Positions 5,388-6,638 of a stretch of DNA of 6,638 bases are shown here, piece by piece. Each line of letters begins with the position of its first letter. Positions within the stretch are counted from its first letter, which is position 1. The translations under genes were made by a program, and so were the position numbers. This stretch comes from DASXRU01 sp039933315. Its GTDB lineage: Bacteria > Acidobacteriota > Blastocatellia > Pyrinomonadales > Pyrinomonadaceae. The stretch spans positions 1-6,638 of the forward strand of contig JBDTOI010000218.1 in NCBI GenBank assembly GCA_039933315.1, written 5' to 3'. The notes under the pieces are model-generated. The model was not told the DNA's origin. It saw only the letters and a program-made list of their open reading frames with translations, and ran no database searches.

Positions 5388-6566
5388 ATGAAGAGTCGCT
5401 TCTCCCGCGCAATCACCGCAACGGTCCTGGCCACCGGCCTGTGGACCACGTGTATTGCCGCCAGCGCCGGTCCGCAGCAACCGCAGAAGGACCAGCAGAA
5501 GTCGCCGAGCACAGAAACCGGCAAGGCCGCAACCGCTACGCCCAGCCCGGTATCCACCAACACCAAGCCGCTTTCAACCAACGAAGACCCGAGGCTTATC
5601 GGCAAGCGAAACATCAATAAAGGCATTATTGCCAAGATGAGCGGTGGGACCGAAAAAGAGGTCAAGTGGGGAAGGCAGCAGGCCGCCGAAATCGATAAGG
5701 CCGTAAAGCTCATCGACGACCCAATTATCACCGAGTACGTTAACCGCGTGGGTCAGAACATCGTGCTTCACTCCGATGCCAAGGTTCCTTTTACAATCAA
5801 AGTCATCGACTCGGATGAGGTCAACGCTTTCGCGCTGCCGGGCGGGTTCTTCTATGTGAACAAGGGATTGATCCTGGCTGCTGACAACGAAGCTGAGTTG
5901 GCCGGAGTGATGGCTCACGAGATTAGCCACGTAGCTGCTCGCCATGCTTCGGAAATGCAAACCAAGGCGACCATCGCACAGTATGCCATTTTGATTCCGG
6001 CGATAGTTTTAGGTGGTGGCATTGGTCAGGCCATCTATCAGGGTGGCAATTTCGGCGCCCTGCTCGGCTTTATGAAATTCAGCCGAGGAGCAGAGGAAGA
6101 AGCGGACAAGTTGGGAATTCAGTACATGTGGGCTGCCGGCTATGACCCGAATGCGATGGCTACCATGTTTGAAAAGCTGGAAGCCAAGAACAAGAAGAAA
6201 CCAGGCTTCATTTCAAAACTTTTCGCCTCGCATCCGGCGCCACCGGAACGACGCATGGCCTCGATTGAACTGGCTGCGCGCTTTCCCGAACGCGACGAGT
6301 ATGTAATCAGCAGTTCTGAGTTCCAGCGCGTGCGTGGCCGCCTGTTGCGGCTCTCGAATGCGCGGGCCTCGTCAGCCGGCACCATCGAAAGCGGCGAGAA
6401 CGGCGCCCCGGGCCGCCCAACGCTGAAACGACGTCTGCCGACACCGGAAGAAACGACTTCGCCGACCGAGGGTGGTGAGCAGAAGCCGGCCGACAAGCAA
6501 GCGCCGCCGCCTCCGGTCTTGAAACGAAACGACGGCACGGCGCCACAGCAAACTCCCAAACCCTAG
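5388..6566 (+). CDS. Secreted M48-family zinc metalloprotease (BepA/YfgC-like catalytic domain)
   Basis: A 392-residue protein with a Sec signal peptide: basic MKSRFSR, hydrophobic core about 8-24, likely cleavage after 'ASA' at 27. There is no lipobox at C22, so it should be soluble or peripheral in the periplasm. Residues 28-75 are a Gln/Pro/Thr-rich linker. The peptidase domain (about 85-310) has 'NAFALPGGFFYVNKGL', the zinc motif H177-E178-I-S-H181, a hydrophobic stretch (about 196-217), the third ligand E236 in 'EEEADKLG', and 'SHPAPPERR' with H282, as in BepA-type enzymes. All catalytic residues are present. Unlike Escherichia coli BepA, no TPR domain follows. The tail (about 325-392) is low-complexity, Pro/Glu/Lys-rich, and carries two related words, 'RPTLKRR' (343-349) and 'PPVLKRN' (375-381). 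The probable role is turnover of misfolded or misassembled envelope proteins, inferred from the family. It is transcribed away from the DUF2520 gene and is followed 17 bases past its stop by a group II intron end on the other strand. Confidence 0.93.
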   Translation: MKSRFSRAITATVLATGLWTTCIAASAGPQQPQKDQQKSPSTETGKAATATPSPVSTNTKPLSTNEDPRLIGKRNINKGIIAKMSGGTEKEVKWGRQQAAEIDKAVKLIDDPIITEYVNRVGQNIVLHSDAKVPFTIKVIDSDEVNAFALPGGFFYVNKGLILAADNEAELAGVMAHEISHVAARHASEMQTKATIAQYAILIPAIVLGGGIGQAIYQGGNFGALLGFMKFSRGAEEEADKLGIQYMWAAGYDPNAMATMFEKLEAKNKKKPGFISKLFASHPAPPERRMASIELAARFPERDEYVISSSEFQRVRGRLLRLSNARASSAGTIESGENGAPGRPTLKRRLPTPEETTSPTEGGEQKPADKQAPPPPVLKRNDGTAPQQTPKP

Positions 6567-6583
6567 ATGGCAATTTAGGTCAT

Positions 6584-6638
6584 ATCGACATAGGTAGGCT
6601 GTCGCCAGCTTTCCCTGTCACACCACCGTGCGTACGGG
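6584..6638 (-). mobile_element. Group II intron, 3' end (domain V 3' strand and complete domain VI), cut by window edge
   Basis: Read on the minus strand, GTACGCACGGTGGTGT near the window edge (within 6638-6620) is the 3' strand of a domain V of the bacterial type. Domain VI follows. GACA (6619-6616) pairs with TGTC (6590-6587). GGG (6615-6613) pairs with CCT (6594-6592, one G-U pair), leaving a single bulged A at 6591. GCTG (6609-6606) pairs with CAGC (6601-6598), capped by the GNRA tetraloop GCGA. The bulged A is the eighth base from the proposed 3' end, GTCGAT ending at 6584, where branch-point adenosines lie. The 5' strand of domain V and any reverse transcriptase lie beyond the window. 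It runs antisense to the M48 gene, whose reading frame it leaves intact. Confidence 0.75.

Noticed and set aside
5072..5731. 219-residue minus-strand open frame across the leader and the protease 5' end
   Set aside because: It is antisense to the clear signal peptide and N-terminal part of the M48 gene, has Cys-rich and Ser-rich composition without a recognisable domain, and lacks a ribosome site.
1..6638. CRISPR array, tRNA, rRNA, toxin-antitoxin or defence cassette
   Set aside because: No regularly spaced direct repeats, cloverleaf signatures or recognisable proteins of these types were found on either strand.

Overview
The window reads as a stretch of chromosome from a moderately GC-rich, free-living, Gram-negative-type bacterium. 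The combination of features recalls Acidobacteriota (Blastocatellia-like) genomes: dispersed G-rich intergenic palindromes, a periplasmic M48 protease with a proline-rich tail, and a pyruvate phosphate dikinase. That placement is inferred from style only; there is no rRNA or marker gene here to prove it.

Layout, left to right. Positions 1-71 hold a short leader with a 9-bp perfect palindrome. Positions 72-818 (+) encode an OmpR/PhoB-type response regulator; no sensor kinase is present, so its partner probably lies to the left. Positions 819-1036 are a convergent gap between two 3' ends. It is filled with repeats: two inverted copies of a 32-bp hairpin plus G-tract element, placed almost symmetrically around an 18-bp perfect palindrome. 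Positions 1037-3787 (-) encode full-length pyruvate phosphate dikinase (ppdK), starting at TTG. Positions 3788-4013 are a gap with a long imperfect inverted repeat built from TTCGTG words. Positions 4014-5000 (-) encode a Rossmann-fold/DUF2520 predicted oxidoreductase. Positions 5001-5387 are a divergent promoter region with a tandem 9-bp direct repeat, a perfect TATAAT box and a potentially structured leader. Positions 5388-6566 (+) encode a secreted M48 zinc metalloprotease. From 6584 to the right edge lies, on the minus strand, the 3' end of a group II intron: a complete domain VI with a bulged branch-point A, and the 3' strand of domain V.

The four genes do not form one operon or an obvious pathway. 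PPDK serves central C3 metabolism (pyruvate/PEP interconversion), the M48 enzyme serves envelope quality control, and the response regulator and DUF2520 protein have no visible target or substrate. The least ordinary content is intergenic: four families of inverted repeats, a candidate leader RNA, and the group II intron end. I found no CRISPR array, tRNA, rRNA, toxin-antitoxin pair or defence cassette, and no convincing new multi-gene system.
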